A DNA stretch of 64,000 nt from Lawsonella sp012842085 (GTDB lineage Bacteria > Actinomycetota > Actinomycetes > Mycobacteriales > Mycobacteriaceae). The stretch covers positions 558,001 to 622,000 of the forward strand of contig DAINXV010000001.1 in NCBI GenBank assembly GCA_036749735.1. The letters are read 5' to 3'. Below are positions 18,452-27,862 of the stretch, one piece after another. Position 1 is the first letter of the stretch. Each line of letters starts with the position of its first letter. Both the position numbers and the translations under genes were made by a program. Under the pieces are notes generated by a model, which saw only the letters and a list, made by a program, of their open reading frames with translations, was not told the origin of the DNA and ran no database searches.

Positions 18452-21049
18452 TTACTCATCGTCTTTTGCACGGCTGCGGGAGCGGCGACTCGTCTTACCA
18501 GGCACAAACCAGGCGGGGCGTTCGCCCTCATCCAAAACGTGTCGGCCTCCTTCATCCTCGCCTTCCTCGGTGGGACGGATGATGGGGAATTCTCCCGTCC
18601 GCATGGTGGCCTGCGCCGGATCTTCCGCAACATGGGCGCCAGACAGATCCTCAATGAAGTCGTCTTCCGGTTCGTGCTCGGGCTCTGGTTCAGGCTCCGG
18701 CTCCGGCTCAGCTTCGGTAGCCGGCTCGAAGTACTCTTCGGGCTCCAGCTCCGGTTCTGGTTCAGCTGCCGGCTCTGGTGCCGGTTCTTCAACTGGTTCA
18801 GATTCTGGCTCGGGGTGCCATTCCGGTTCGGGCTCCACCGGGACTTCGCCAGCTGAACCGTCATAGGGCTTCACCATGCCGGTGTAGGAGTCTTCGGGCT
18901 CCTCTTCCGGCTCGGCTGCTGCGCTATCCTGGGGCTCTGGTTGGGGAATGTCCACAATAAAGTCGTGTGCACCGTCATCGTCCAGTTCTTCCTCGTCCGG
19001 CTCGGGTTCTGCAACCTGGCTGGGATAGTAGGTTTCCTGTGCATCGATGAGTGGGATAGGTCCAGTTTCTTCGGGTGCTGCCACGGGGCGAACAAAGGTG
19101 AACGGTGAGGACTCTTCTTCCGGTTCCGGTTCGGGTTCCGGTTCTGGTTCAGACTCCGCTTCGGGCTCATACTCGGGCTCGACGAATTCTTCCTCAACAC
19201 TTTCTTCAGCGTCCGCCTCAGCCGGTTCGCTCTCCTCTTCAGTGAACTCATCTTCGGAAGGTTCATCTACGGAAAGCTCGTCGTCGGAAGGCTCGTCCGT
19301 GTCCGCAACCTCTGCTTCTTCTTCAGCTTGAGCCGCAACTGCTGCCGCTGCAGCTACCTCGTCAACAACGGGGTGCTCATCGGTTGGAGCCTCCTGCTCT
19401 TCGGCGGGTTCATCTGCAAAAGCATCATCTGCGGGTTCTTCAGCTTCCGTTTCCGGCTCGTCTGCAGACTCATCGGTCTCCAGAAAATCAGCTTCGGTGA
19501 CGGCTTCAGCGTCGGTTTCAACGTCACTTTCTTCAGAAAGGTCAGCCGCCTCGACTGGCTCTTCCGGCTTCCAATCGGTGATGAAATCTGCTTCGTCAAC
19601 ATGGTCCGCGTCGACCTCTGCGTGGTCGTCTTCCTCAACCCATTCGAGTTCGGATTCTTCCTCATCCTCGTGGTCCAGGTATTCGGCGGCTTCTTCAGTA
19701 AGGCGGAGGCCATTGTCATCATCAATTGCCGGCTCACCAAAGGCGGCTAGGTCGGACACTTCATCCAATGCGTCGTCCGGCAGACTCTCATCGGAGTCGT
19801 CAACGGAATCTTCCACCATGTCGTCAGCAGAGTCGTCCGCTTCACTGTAAACCGCGGGTTCTGCAACATCGTCAGCTTCGTCTGCTTCCTCGGCAGGGCT
19901 ATCGGCAGTTTCATCTGCCTCTGCTTCTTCGGCTGCGTCAGCTGCTTCCTCGGCGGGATCTACGAAGTCATCGACGCCATCGTCAAGATCTTCAGCGTCA
20001 TCCTCTTCGCTTTCCTCGTCGTCGCTATCAACAACAGCGAAGGGCGCAAAGGGGATCACGTTGCTGACACCTGCGGGGGTGACGTCTATATCCTCGTCAT
20101 CAAAATCCGCTGCTGGCTCATCCGCAGCGGTCTCTGGAATATCCGCCACTGCCGCAATATCGTCTTCGGCGGCGTCCTCTTCGGGGACACTCTCCTCCGC
20201 GGTATCTTCGGTATCTGCATCGGCAACATCGTCGGTGTCGGTATCGTCTGCAGTGTCCTCGGTGTAGAACTCGGATTCTTCCGGCTCAATAAGATCCGCG
20301 TCGGCAGGAACGGAGTCCTCATCAGTGCGGGACACTTGGGGACGGCTCGGAACAGCCGCTTCCACGCCGATCTCTTCCTCTTCGCCTTCTCGGGGAGGCA
20401 GGACGCGGAGGGCATCGTTCAAGTTGGCTAGCCAATTGAGAACGTACGGAAGCTGCTCGTCAATTTGCTGGTCGCTGGTGGGGTTAATATCCACGCCGTC
20501 ATCTCCCAATGGGAGGAGCGCAGCAGACCAGTAGCCTTCTGCCCATGCCATGGCCAAATCTTGGGGATGCTTGTTGAGAAGCTCAACGAGACGATCATCT
20601 GTGGCACGAATCATGGCATCCACATCGGAGGAGTACACCTGCAGGTCGGTTGCCCGTCCTGTAGCGACGGCTTCCTCCTGAGATACTGGCTCCTGCGGGT
20701 GGATCTCCACCACCACATCGGAGGCCATATCGCGCTGGACGGCAACAATAAGTCCGTCATCCTGCCCGAAGATGATTGCTGGGTGTCCTGCGAACTCGCC
20801 GACAACAGGGTCTTCAGGCGCACTAAGGCCGTCATCCACTGCTGCTCCATGGGACCATTGCTCAATAATGGTCTCCACAGCTTCGGAGTTCGGGCTAAAG
20901 CCCAGTTCTTCACCCCAGCGTGGCTTCTCCACGACTTCCTGTGGCTTCACCTGGCGACGGCTCTTCACGGCATCAACGATGGCGAAGGCAATGCCAACGG
21001 TGCCGACCACTGCGGCAACGATCAGCAAGATTATGGGAACTGATAACAT
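18452..21049 (-). CDS. Membrane-anchored protein with a roughly 580-residue acidic low-complexity region
   Basis: 865 residues of unknown function. A single N-terminal membrane helix (about residues 4-28) precedes a folded domain (about 35-235, starting at RWGEELGFSP, with AWAEGYWSAALLPLGDDGVD near its end). Then comes a very long Asp/Glu/Ser/Ala-rich stretch with many EPEPEPE and EESEEDDAEDLDD blocks. The last 40 residues turn basic (GERPAWFVPGKTSRRSRSRAKDDE). A type-III-like anchor with a cytoplasmic acidic tail is likely. Corynebacterial genomes carry a membrane protein beside pyrE, as far as I recall, but the length of the acidic part here is notable. The frame is open for 2.6 kb with no frameshift, so it is real despite its composition. 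Confidence 0.75.
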   Translation of the reverse strand: MLSVPIILLIVAAVVGTVGIAFAIVDAVKSRRQVKPQEVVEKPRWGEELGFSPNSEAVETIIEQWSHGAAVDDGLSAPEDPVVGEFAGHPAIIFGQDDGLIVAVQRDMASDVVVEIHPQEPVSQEEAVATGRATDLQVYSSDVDAMIRATDDRLVELLNKHPQDLAMAWAEGYWSAALLPLGDDGVDINPTSDQQIDEQLPYVLNWLANLNDALRVLPPREGEEEEIGVEAAVPSRPQVSRTDEDSVPADADLIEPEESEFYTEDTADDTDTDDVADADTEDTAEESVPEEDAAEDDIAAVADIPETAADEPAADFDDEDIDVTPAGVSNVIPFAPFAVVDSDDEESEEDDAEDLDDGVDDFVDPAEEAADAAEEAEADETADSPAEEADEADDVAEPAVYSEADDSADDMVEDSVDDSDESLPDDALDEVSDLAAFGEPAIDDDNGLRLTEEAAEYLDHEDEEESELEWVEEDDHAEVDADHVDEADFITDWKPEEPVEAADLSEESDVETDAEAVTEADFLETDESADEPETEAEEPADDAFADEPAEEQEAPTDEHPVVDEVAAAAAVAAQAEEEAEVADTDEPSDDELSVDEPSEDEFTEEESEPAEADAEESVEEEFVEPEYEPEAESEPEPEPEPEPEEESSPFTFVRPVAAPEETGPIPLIDAQETYYPSQVAEPEPDEEELDDDGAHDFIVDIPQPEPQDSAAAEPEEEPEDSYTGMVKPYDGSAGEVPVEPEPEWHPEPESEPVEEPAPEPAAEPEPELEPEEYFEPATEAEPEPEPEPEPEHEPEDDFIEDLSGAHVAEDPAQATMRTGEFPIIRPTEEGEDEGGRHVLDEGERPAWFVPGKTSRRSRSRAKDDE

Positions 21050-21171
21050 ACGTTTCCCCTATCTACGGGCAGTCTTCAGTATTTACCGTACTGTGTTTTG
21101 CCCTATTTTCAGAGCTTTTGGACGTGTCAGCATGCATTTTGACGGGTCGGATTCACTGCATTAGTGCAGTT

Positions 21172-22017
21172 TTAGGGTCTCGGGCCCCGTGCTGCTGGAC
21201 GATCCGGATCAAAAGCCCACTCGGACCAACCCCCAGGGAACAGGCGGGCACCCGGCATACCAGCAACCTCCAGGGCAGCGATGGTATGCGGCGCTAAGTT
21301 GCCGGAGCCGCAATAAACTGCGACGTCATTGGCATTAGTAATGCCGACGGCCTCAAAACGGTCAAGAAGATTTTCGTAACTCAAAAATCGCTTATTGGGA
21401 CCATAGTTGCCATAGGTGGGGAGATTAATTGCCCCCGGGATGTGCCCCAACCGAGCATCGTTGTACTCAAAATGGCCCAAATAACGACGTTCGGAACGAA
21501 CATCCAACAAAACGCCATGCTCCGGCCAGGTTGCCGCTTCATCGACAGTAATGGTGGGCATGCAACCCTCTTCAGCAACTTTGAAAGTGCCGCGCAGCGG
21601 AAGAATACCCGGACCGGTAAGCGTCGGCATGCCGGCAGCCTCCCAGCGATCCAAACCCCCATCGAGGAAGAAAACATTCTTGAGACCAGCATTCCGAAGG
21701 ATCCACCACAAACGAGAAGCTGAGGTTCCCCCCACAGAGTCATAAACGACCACGTAGGAATCTTCGTCAATCCCCCACCGCTTAACAAGTTCCTGCACTT
21801 TTTCGCGAGAGGGGAAGGGACGGCGGCCGCGCTCCGGATTACGAGCTCCGGTGAGGTCGCGATACATATCGACGTAGATAGCGTTAGGAATATGGTGCTG
21901 TAGATAATGTTCGTACCCGCCCTCGCGGTAGCGATACCACCTAACATCCAGGATCACTGGTGCCCGGTTGGAGCCAATGCGAGACCGTAGCCATTCGGGG
22001 TTAACGAGTATACTCAT
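21172..22017 (-). CDS. Thiosulfate/3-mercaptopyruvate sulfurtransferase (tandem rhodanese)
   Basis: 281-residue protein with two rhodanese domains. The N-terminal domain (to about residue 130) lacks the cysteine; the C-terminal domain carries the active-site loop CGSGNLA with catalytic Cys236. It moves sulfane sulfur from thiosulfate or 3-mercaptopyruvate to an acceptor such as cyanide or a thiol. The loop is one residue different from the more typical CGSGVTA, so substrate preference is uncertain. Own promoter region; transcribed away from the secreted protein gene at 22255. Confidence 0.92.
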   Translation of the reverse strand: MSILVNPEWLRSRIGSNRAPVILDVRWYRYREGGYEHYLQHHIPNAIYVDMYRDLTGARNPERGRRPFPSREKVQELVKRWGIDEDSYVVVYDSVGGTSASRLWWILRNAGLKNVFFLDGGLDRWEAAGMPTLTGPGILPLRGTFKVAEEGCMPTITVDEAATWPEHGVLLDVRSERRYLGHFEYNDARLGHIPGAINLPTYGNYGPNKRFLSYENLLDRFEAVGITNANDVAVYCGSGNLAPHTIAALEVAGMPGARLFPGGWSEWAFDPDRPAARGPRP

Positions 22018-22254
22018 ACCCCTAGCCTACTTGGAGCAGGGCATTTATTTCATCTCCCCCCGAGATTCACCTGCCGAAATTCATTCTGCTAGCGAAGCAG
22101 ATATAGTTAGTCTCTGCGTTACAGCTGGTAACAAAAGATAAATTGTTTCAATGCTCACCATTAACATGGGTAACATTGTGTAGAGTTAAAAGAGTTAGTG
22201 ACCTGCGTAGACCCTACATCACCCTGCACCGACAGTGTACGGAAGGGAGAGTCC

Positions 22255-23184
22255 GTGAAATTCTCGTCCTTGATTAAGGCGGTCGCTGGTGTCGTAACCG
22301 CCTCCTTACTTATGGTGACGGCACAGCCAGTTGAGGCGAATCCCGTCCCCACCCCCCTCAATGAAGCACTTGCAGTAGTGCAAGAACATACTGCGGAAAT
22401 GTTCACCGACACCGAAGCTTCCGCAATGAGTGAAGAGGCCGTGGAAGCCCGCTTGGCAGCTGCCGACGCCTACTTTTCAGATCTTAAAGATGACGGCAAC
22501 ACCCTCGTTTTGGGTAAAGGCCAGTTCCAGAAAAACGGCGACAAACTAGCTATCGTCGGCGAATCGGGAACAACCCTAGCCGAACTTCCCCTCACCGCAG
22601 TCTTTGGCGACCGCATGGTTGACGTCACTGCGGTTGTGAAAGAGGGAGGCAAGGCCGTCACCTTCTATGCCCTTTCCGACACGGAACGCGCCAGCACCTT
22701 CGATGTTCAGGAAGTTCGCGAAGGAATCATGGGTAAAGACACCCGCCTGCGCGCCTTCTACATGGACTGGGGACGCTACTTGAACCGGATGGAGATCGAA
22801 AACTTTGGCCTCGTCTTCTGGGGCGGATTGTTTGGCCTCTACGGTGGCATCGGTGCGGGCCTGGCACTGGGCGTACTTACCGCTGGTGTTCTTTTCTTGG
22901 GACTGGGTCTTTTAAACCTGATCCCCTTCGTGCCTTTGATTCCCATCGGTGTGGGTGTGGCAGTGGGCTTGACGGCCGCTGCTGTGCTTGCTGGACCGGG
23001 TGCCGTTTTGGGCACGATCATGGTTGGTTTCACCTCCTCCGATCCCAAGACCCGTGAGTTGGCAGCAAAGGCCGTTGCTTCCTTCGCCGCTTTCCTCTTC
23101 CTGTGGTGGTTGCCACCGAGCGCTACCCCGGGGCTGGAGGCTGTTGCGGGTAGCGGCGTCGGATCCACCGGACCCACATCATAG
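22255..23184 (+). CDS. Secreted/membrane protein of unknown function with a glycine-rich hydrophobic C-terminal half
   Basis: 309 residues if GTG at 22255 is the start; GGAAGGGAG lies just before it, whereas the longer frame from 22198 has no ribosome site and would spoil the signal peptide. A signal peptide (VKFSSLIKAVAGVVTASLLM..VEA) is followed by a soluble part (about 30-170). Then two or three glycine-zipper-like membrane segments (about 185-260; LFGLYGGIGAGLALGVL, IGVGVAVGLTAAAVLAG) and a further helix near the end. The protein is not recognised beyond resemblance to corynebacterial envelope proteins. It is convergent with clpB across a strong shared terminator. Confidence 0.6.
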   Translation: MKFSSLIKAVAGVVTASLLMVTAQPVEANPVPTPLNEALAVVQEHTAEMFTDTEASAMSEEAVEARLAAADAYFSDLKDDGNTLVLGKGQFQKNGDKLAIVGESGTTLAELPLTAVFGDRMVDVTAVVKEGGKAVTFYALSDTERASTFDVQEVREGIMGKDTRLRAFYMDWGRYLNRMEIENFGLVFWGGLFGLYGGIGAGLALGVLTAGVLFLGLGLLNLIPFVPLIPIGVGVAVGLTAAAVLAGPGAVLGTIMVGFTSSDPKTRELAAKAVASFAAFLFLWWLPPSATPGLEAVAGSGVGSTGPTS

Positions 23185-23254
23185 ATTCAAAGGGCTTTCC
23201 CAAGATCCCTTTTAGCGGTACAGCTCAAGAGCAGTACAGCTTAAATAGCAACAA

Positions 23255-23292
23255 AAAGCCGGCACAGTGTGATTGCACACTGTGCCGGCTTT
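23255..23292. terminator. Bidirectional terminator between the 22255 gene and clpB
   Basis: A 16-bp perfect stem (AAAGCCGGCACAGTGT and complement) with a 6-base loop, A-rich before and T-rich after, serves both convergent genes. Confidence 0.9.
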
Positions 23293-23323
23293 ACTAATGG
23301 GTGAAGTTGCAGCGTTAGTTGCG

Positions 23324-25900
23324 TTAGTCTTCGATACGCTGCCCTGTCACCTGCAGGTGCTCACCGTCCGGAGCCACCGAAACATGCACGATGTCACCAT
23401 CGAAGATATGTCCGGCGAGCAGTTCCTTGGCAAGCGTGTCACCAATGGCCTGCTGGATGAGGCGACGCAACGGGCGGGCACCATAGGCAGGATCGTAACC
23501 CCGCTGTGCCAGCCATTCCCGCGCCCCGTCATCCACCTCAAGCGTGAGACGACGGTCTGCCAGGCGTTTCGTCAACTGCTTGAGCTGAATGTCCACGATG
23601 CCGCGGAGCTGCTCGGGCTCCAGAGCGTCGAAGATAATGACATCATCCAAGCGGTTGATGAACTCCGGTTTGAAAGCATGCTTAACAGCTGCCCGAATTT
23701 CTTCCTCGGAGCCACCTGCACCCAGGTTCGACGTGAGGATCAGAATGGTGTTGCGGAAGTCCACGGTGCGACCTTGGCCGTCGGTGAGACGCCCGTCATC
23801 CAACACCTGCAGCAGCACGTCGAAAATGTCCGGGTGCGCCTTCTCCACTTCGTCGAAGAGAACCACCGAGTAGGGGCGGCGACGGATCGCTTCCGTCAAC
23901 TGGCCGCCCGCCTCGTAGCCCACATATCCCGGGGGCGCACCAATGAGGCGAGCCACCGAGTGCTTCTCCGAACACTCCGACATGTCGATACGCACAATGG
24001 CGTGCTCGTCGTCGAAAAGGAACTCGGCCAGGGACTTCGCAAGCTCAGTCTTACCGACACCGGTCGGACCGAGGAACAGGAAGGAACCAAGCGGGCGGTT
24101 GGGATCTGCAACCCCAGCACGGGCCCGGCGCACCGCATCGGAGACGGCGGTGACGGCATCTTCTTGCCCCACCACTCGTTTGGCTAGTTCTTGCTCCATG
24201 CGCAGTAGCTTCTGGCCTTCGCTTTCCAACATGCGGCCTGCCGGAATTCCGGTCCAGGCTTCCACGACTTCTGCCACATCATCTGGGCTGACTTCTTCTT
24301 TCAGCATGGATTGGGCGTGTTCGTCGCGGTCTTCCTGAGCCGCTTCGGCTGCTGCCAAACGCTTTTCTGCTTCCGGAATGCGTCCATAGCGTAGTTCAGC
24401 GGCTTTGCCGAGGTCGCCGTCGCGTTCCGCAATTTCTGCTTCGCTGCGCAGCTCCTCCAGGGTTTCTTTCACCTGGCGAACTTCGTCAATGGACTTTTTC
24501 TCGTTTTGCCAGCGGGCAGTTAGCTGGGCGAGTTTTTCGCGCTCATTTGCCAGCTCTTGACGGAGGTTGGCGAGGCGCTCACGGGAGGCTTCGTCATCCT
24601 CTTTCTCAAGTGCAAGTTCTTCGACTTCTAGGCGGCGCACAATGCGGGTAGCGGTATCGATTTCCTCCGGGCTGGAGTCAATCTCCATCCGCAAGTGGGA
24701 GGCTGCTTCATCAACCAGGTCGATTGCTTTATCGGGCAGGAACCGGTTGGTGATGTAGCGGTCGGATAGTGTCGCTGCGGCCACGAGAGCGGAGTCCTTA
24801 ATACGGACACCGTGGTGGACTTCGTAGCGTTCCTTCAGGCCACGCAGAATACCGATGGTGTCTTCCACCGTGGGTTCACCCACATACACCTGCTGGAAGC
24901 GGCGCTCCAAGGCGGCGTCCTTTTCGATGTATTTGCGGTATTCGTCCAGGGTGGTGGCACCCACTAGGCGGAGTTCACCGCGTGCCAGCATGGGTTTAAT
25001 CATGTTGCCGGCGTCCATTCCGGATTCGCCAGTCGCACCCGCACCCACGATGGTGTGGATTTCGTCGATGAAGGTGACGATCTCTCCGTCGGAGTCCTTA
25101 ATTTCTTTCAGGACAGCCTTGAGGCGTTCCTCAAACTCGCCACGGTATTTGGCACCCGCAATCATGGAGCCCAAGTCGAGCGCGATGAGGCGTTTGCCAC
25201 GCAGGGATTCGGGTACGTCGCCCGACACCATGCGGCGGGCCAGCCCTTCCACAATGGCGGTTTTACCAACACCGGGTTCACCGATGAGCACTGGGTTGTT
25301 TTTGGTGCGGCGGCTCAACACCTGAATAATGCGGCGAATTTCGGAGTCACGGCCGATGACGGGGTCGATTTTGCCTTCGCGGGCGCGTTCCGTCAGGTCG
25401 GTCGAGTACTTTTCGAGCGCCTGGTAGGCATCCTCCGGGTTTTCGGTGGTGATGCGGCCACTGCCGCGCACGGCGGTGAATGCTGCTTGCAAGTTTTCTG
25501 GGGTTGCCCCAAGTTGTTGCAGCATTTTGGCAACGCTACCACTGCCGGTGGCGAGTCCCACCAGGAGGTGTTCGGTGGAGGTGTATTCGTCACCCATGGA
25601 ACCTGCTAGTTCCTGAGCGGTGTTAATAACGGTCAACATTTCACGGGACATGCCCGGGTTGGCCATTCCTCCCCCGGATGCGGACGGTAGTTTCTCTACC
25701 TCCGCATGGGCGCGTTGGAGGGTTGTGCCGGGATCTACTCCGGCATGTTCAAATAGCGGGGCGGCAATACCGTCCTGCTGTTCAAGTAGTGCAACAAGAA
25801 GGTGCGCAGGTTCAATGCTGGGGTTGCCTTTGGCAGCCGCAGACTGGAGTGCTGCGCTAAGCGCTTCTTGCGATTTGGTAGTGAAGTTTTGGGTGTTCAT
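23324..25900 (-). CDS. clpB: ATP-dependent disaggregase ClpB (Hsp100)
   Basis: Hexameric AAA+ chaperone that pulls proteins out of aggregates with DnaK/DnaJ/GrpE. 858 residues: Clp N domain (1-145), first AAA domain with Walker A GEPGVGKTA (207-214), a coiled-coil middle domain rich in Glu/Lys/Arg (about 405-525), and a second AAA domain with GPTGVGKTE. Length is normal and no ClpP-binding loop is expected. ATG at 25900 is preceded by TAGGAG. Two HAIR operators and a GGAAT-N18-GTT promoter upstream place it in the HspR/sigma-H heat-shock regulon together with dnaK and dnaJ here. Divergent from the flavohaemoglobin gene. Confidence 0.98.
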   Translation of the reverse strand: MNTQNFTTKSQEALSAALQSAAAKGNPSIEPAHLLVALLEQQDGIAAPLFEHAGVDPGTTLQRAHAEVEKLPSASGGGMANPGMSREMLTVINTAQELAGSMGDEYTSTEHLLVGLATGSGSVAKMLQQLGATPENLQAAFTAVRGSGRITTENPEDAYQALEKYSTDLTERAREGKIDPVIGRDSEIRRIIQVLSRRTKNNPVLIGEPGVGKTAIVEGLARRMVSGDVPESLRGKRLIALDLGSMIAGAKYRGEFEERLKAVLKEIKDSDGEIVTFIDEIHTIVGAGATGESGMDAGNMIKPMLARGELRLVGATTLDEYRKYIEKDAALERRFQQVYVGEPTVEDTIGILRGLKERYEVHHGVRIKDSALVAAATLSDRYITNRFLPDKAIDLVDEAASHLRMEIDSSPEEIDTATRIVRRLEVEELALEKEDDEASRERLANLRQELANEREKLAQLTARWQNEKKSIDEVRQVKETLEELRSEAEIAERDGDLGKAAELRYGRIPEAEKRLAAAEAAQEDRDEHAQSMLKEEVSPDDVAEVVEAWTGIPAGRMLESEGQKLLRMEQELAKRVVGQEDAVTAVSDAVRRARAGVADPNRPLGSFLFLGPTGVGKTELAKSLAEFLFDDEHAIVRIDMSECSEKHSVARLIGAPPGYVGYEAGGQLTEAIRRRPYSVVLFDEVEKAHPDIFDVLLQVLDDGRLTDGQGRTVDFRNTILILTSNLGAGGSEEEIRAAVKHAFKPEFINRLDDVIIFDALEPEQLRGIVDIQLKQLTKRLADRRLTLEVDDGAREWLAQRGYDPAYGARPLRRLIQQAIGDTLAKELLAGHIFDGDIVHVSVAPDGEHLQVTGQRIED

Positions 25901-25946
25901 GTTTTCTCCTAGTTTTAAAGTTTGTTGTGGTCATTAATAAGAAGTA

Positions 25947-25967
25947 ATTGAGCTTTGGAGACTCAAG
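25947..25967. promoter_or_regulatory. HAIR operator 1 upstream of clpB (HspR site)
   Basis: ATTGAGC-N7-ACTCAAG matches the HspR inverted repeat CTTGAGT-N7-ACTCAAG at 12 of 14 positions. It lies between the clpB promoter and the gene, so HspR bound here would block the transcript. Confidence 0.8.
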
Positions 25968-25987
25968 TTTCTGACCTTTTCCACAAA

Positions 25988-26008
25988 GTAGAGTCTACTA
26001 CACTCAAC
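25988..26008. promoter_or_regulatory. HAIR operator 2 upstream of clpB, overlapping the -10 element
   Basis: GTAGAGT-N7-ACTCAAC is an imperfect HAIR. Its right half, read on the minus strand as GTTGAGT, is also the -10 element of the sigma-H-like promoter. Confidence 0.75.
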
Positions 26009-26031
26009 CTTATTTTTAAAGATTTTATTCC
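26002..26031 (-). promoter_or_regulatory. Sigma-H-like promoter of clpB
   Basis: Reading the minus strand, GGAAT (26031-26027), an 18-base spacer and GTTGAGT (26008-26002) match the GGAA-N18/19-GTT consensus of actinobacterial sigma-H/sigma-E factors. Identical spacing is found at dnaJ and dnaK. Confidence 0.75.
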
Positions 26032-26201
26032 CGAACGCGGCTCCCCCCATCCACGACAATGTCCATGCCCACTTTCTATTCATTCCGGCAAAAGCTGCGT
26101 ATTATAAAAGTGCAGGTAACTACCCCGGAGGAAAGGACATATTTCTGTTACCGGAAAACACCGGGCTCCATCCCCCCTTAACCGAAGAGCGAAGTGAAGA
26201 A

Positions 26202-27476
26202 ATGGGTCGACACGCACGTCACAGCGATTCCGATATGAGTGGCACTCACTATCGTGGGACTCCCGAAGACAGCCGTCCGCGCACGGCGCAGCCGCTTTCG
26301 TCATCCACCTCTCCTTCCTCCTACAACACTGCTCTCGGCACAGTTATCCGCAACCTCAAAGACGATCCCGAACCCTTCAGACAGATCTTCTACTCCACCC
26401 TTTTCGCACTGGACTTTTCCGTACGGGACCTTTTCCCCACCTCCATGCGTCGCCAAAACAGTCGCTTCGTGCGTGGACTTATTTATATTTTGGAAGCAAT
26501 TGACGCTGCCGCAGCCGACCCCTCCCATCTGGATGAACTATCCGAATATTTAAGCGAGTTGGGTCGCGACCACCGCAAATATGGGATCACAGCGGATCAC
26601 TACCACACCATGAATGAGGCATTGCTGCTGAGCCTTTCCCAAGTGATGACAGAGGACTGGAACACCACTTTGGAAGAAGCCGTGTCATCTGCCTTCAGCA
26701 CCGCATCCAGAGTTATGCACAACGCCGCTGAAAACGATGACCACCCAGCGCGCGTCGAAGGCACCGTCTTGGAAACAATGCGGATTGGCCGCAATGTGAT
26801 TGTTGTGCGGCTCCAACTGGAGCAACCAATCGACTATCTGCCCGGCCAGTACATGGCGGTGCAGGTACCCCAATGCCCCAATACGTGGCGCTACCTATCG
26901 GCAGCTATCCCCGCCAACGACTCGGGACTCATTGAGTTCCATGTGCGAACCATTCCCAACGGCTACTTCAGTCGCCAAGTGGTGACGAACACCAGGGTGG
27001 GCGATCGGTGGATTTTGGGTCGTCCCCGCGGCCAGCTCCACAACGCCGTCACCAGCGACCAACCAATCTGCATGATTGCCCGCAACGTGGCACTTTCGGC
27101 AATGCGCTGCATCCTGTTGGATATGGTGCAAAACCGGAAGAGCAATCCGCTCGTCGACATTTACTACGGAACCGAATACCCGGGCGAACTTTTTGACGCC
27201 AGCACGTTGGCGAACCTGCAGGCCTCAAACCCGTGGCTCATTGTCCATATTTGTGCCGACAAAAAAGAGGACCCCTGGTGGCTTAAAGATGCACCAGAGC
27301 TCCCCTCAAATCTGCGGTTGCGCCAAGGAAACCCACTGGAGTTAGCTATCGCTGACGGTTCCATCCACGGCAGAACTGTGGTTGTGGGCGGGGGCATGCC
27401 GTTGGTCAACAAGGCCAAGGAAGTACTGCCCCGCCACGGAGTGGACCACGAAAGTATTCACCACGATCCGCTCTAG
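26202..27476 (+). CDS. Type II flavohaemoglobin-like protein (globin plus FAD/NAD reductase)
   Basis: 424 residues in three parts: a polar N-terminal extension (1-40), a globin domain (about 41-185) with proximal His124 in LGRDHRKYGI, and a ferredoxin-reductase-like FAD/NAD(P) module (about 190-424) with WRYLSAAIP in place of the canonical RxYS flavin motif and VVVGGGMPLV near the end. The same gene lies beside clpB in Mycobacterium tuberculosis (Rv0385 next to Rv0384c). From memory, that protein is an atypical flavohaemoglobin linked to D-lactate oxidation rather than a classic nitric-oxide dioxygenase. The departures from the FAD motif fit that type. Convergent with hspR, overlapping its stop by four bases. 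Confidence 0.85.
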   Translation: MGRHARHSDSDMSGTHYRGTPEDSRPRTAQPLSSSTSPSSYNTALGTVIRNLKDDPEPFRQIFYSTLFALDFSVRDLFPTSMRRQNSRFVRGLIYILEAIDAAAADPSHLDELSEYLSELGRDHRKYGITADHYHTMNEALLLSLSQVMTEDWNTTLEEAVSSAFSTASRVMHNAAENDDHPARVEGTVLETMRIGRNVIVVRLQLEQPIDYLPGQYMAVQVPQCPNTWRYLSAAIPANDSGLIEFHVRTIPNGYFSRQVVTNTRVGDRWILGRPRGQLHNAVTSDQPICMIARNVALSAMRCILLDMVQNRKSNPLVDIYYGTEYPGELFDASTLANLQASNPWLIVHICADKKEDPWWLKDAPELPSNLRLRQGNPLELAIADGSIHGRTVVVGGGMPLVNKAKEVLPRHGVDHESIHHDPL

Positions 27477-27862
27477 TTGTTTTTGCGGCGTTCCGGATTC
27501 CACACCACCACTGCTTGGCTGCGCGGCACATGAACTAGTGCACCGCCGCGATGGCGACGTTGCCGTTCCCGGTGCAATTCCTCCCGCAATTCGTCGATGG
27601 TGTCTTCCAGTTCTTCAACTTTGCTTACCAAACCCAGAATGCGTTTGATACCGGCCAGGTTAATGCCTTCCTCTTGCGACATGTGTTGAATTTCGCGCAA
27701 GAGCTCCACATCACGCTGCGAGTAGCGGCGTCCGCCACCCCTCGCCCGAATGGGGGCTACAAGTCCCAGCCGGTCGTACTGGCGCAGTGTTTGGGCGTGC
27801 ATTCCGGCCTGCTCGGCAGCTACCGAAATGACGACGTAGCGTTCTTTCTTCTGTTCACTCAT
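27473..27862 (-). CDS. hspR: Heat-shock repressor HspR (MerR-like)
   Basis: 129-residue DNA-binding repressor that, with DnaK as co-repressor, shuts off HAIR-controlled heat-shock genes. The winged helix (ISVAAEQAGMHAQTLRQYDRLGLVAP..GGRRYSQRDVELL) is followed by a coiled coil (about 80-115) and a short tail. ATG at 27862 shares TAATG with the dnaJ stop, so translation is coupled; a longer frame to 27880 starts inside dnaJ and is less likely. Lies under the HAIR/sigma-H promoter of dnaJ, giving negative feedback. Confidence 0.95.
   Translation of the reverse strand: MSEQKKERYVVISVAAEQAGMHAQTLRQYDRLGLVAPIRARGGGRRYSQRDVELLREIQHMSQEEGINLAGIKRILGLVSKVEELEDTIDELREELHRERQRRHRGGALVHVPRSQAVVVWNPERRKNN

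Larger units (their letters stand above)
25901..26201. other. Divergent control region between clpB and the flavohaemoglobin gene
   Basis: The 301-base gap holds two HAIR sites and the sigma-H-like clpB promoter (listed separately) in its first 130 bases. The right half contains no recognisable operator; the flavohaemoglobin start is preceded by GAAGTGAAG. Confidence 0.6.

Noticed and set aside
18600..20300. Tandem DNA repeat or CRISPR-like array
   Set aside because: The periodicity comes from Glu/Pro/Asp codon repeats in one open frame; no spacers or identical repeat units.
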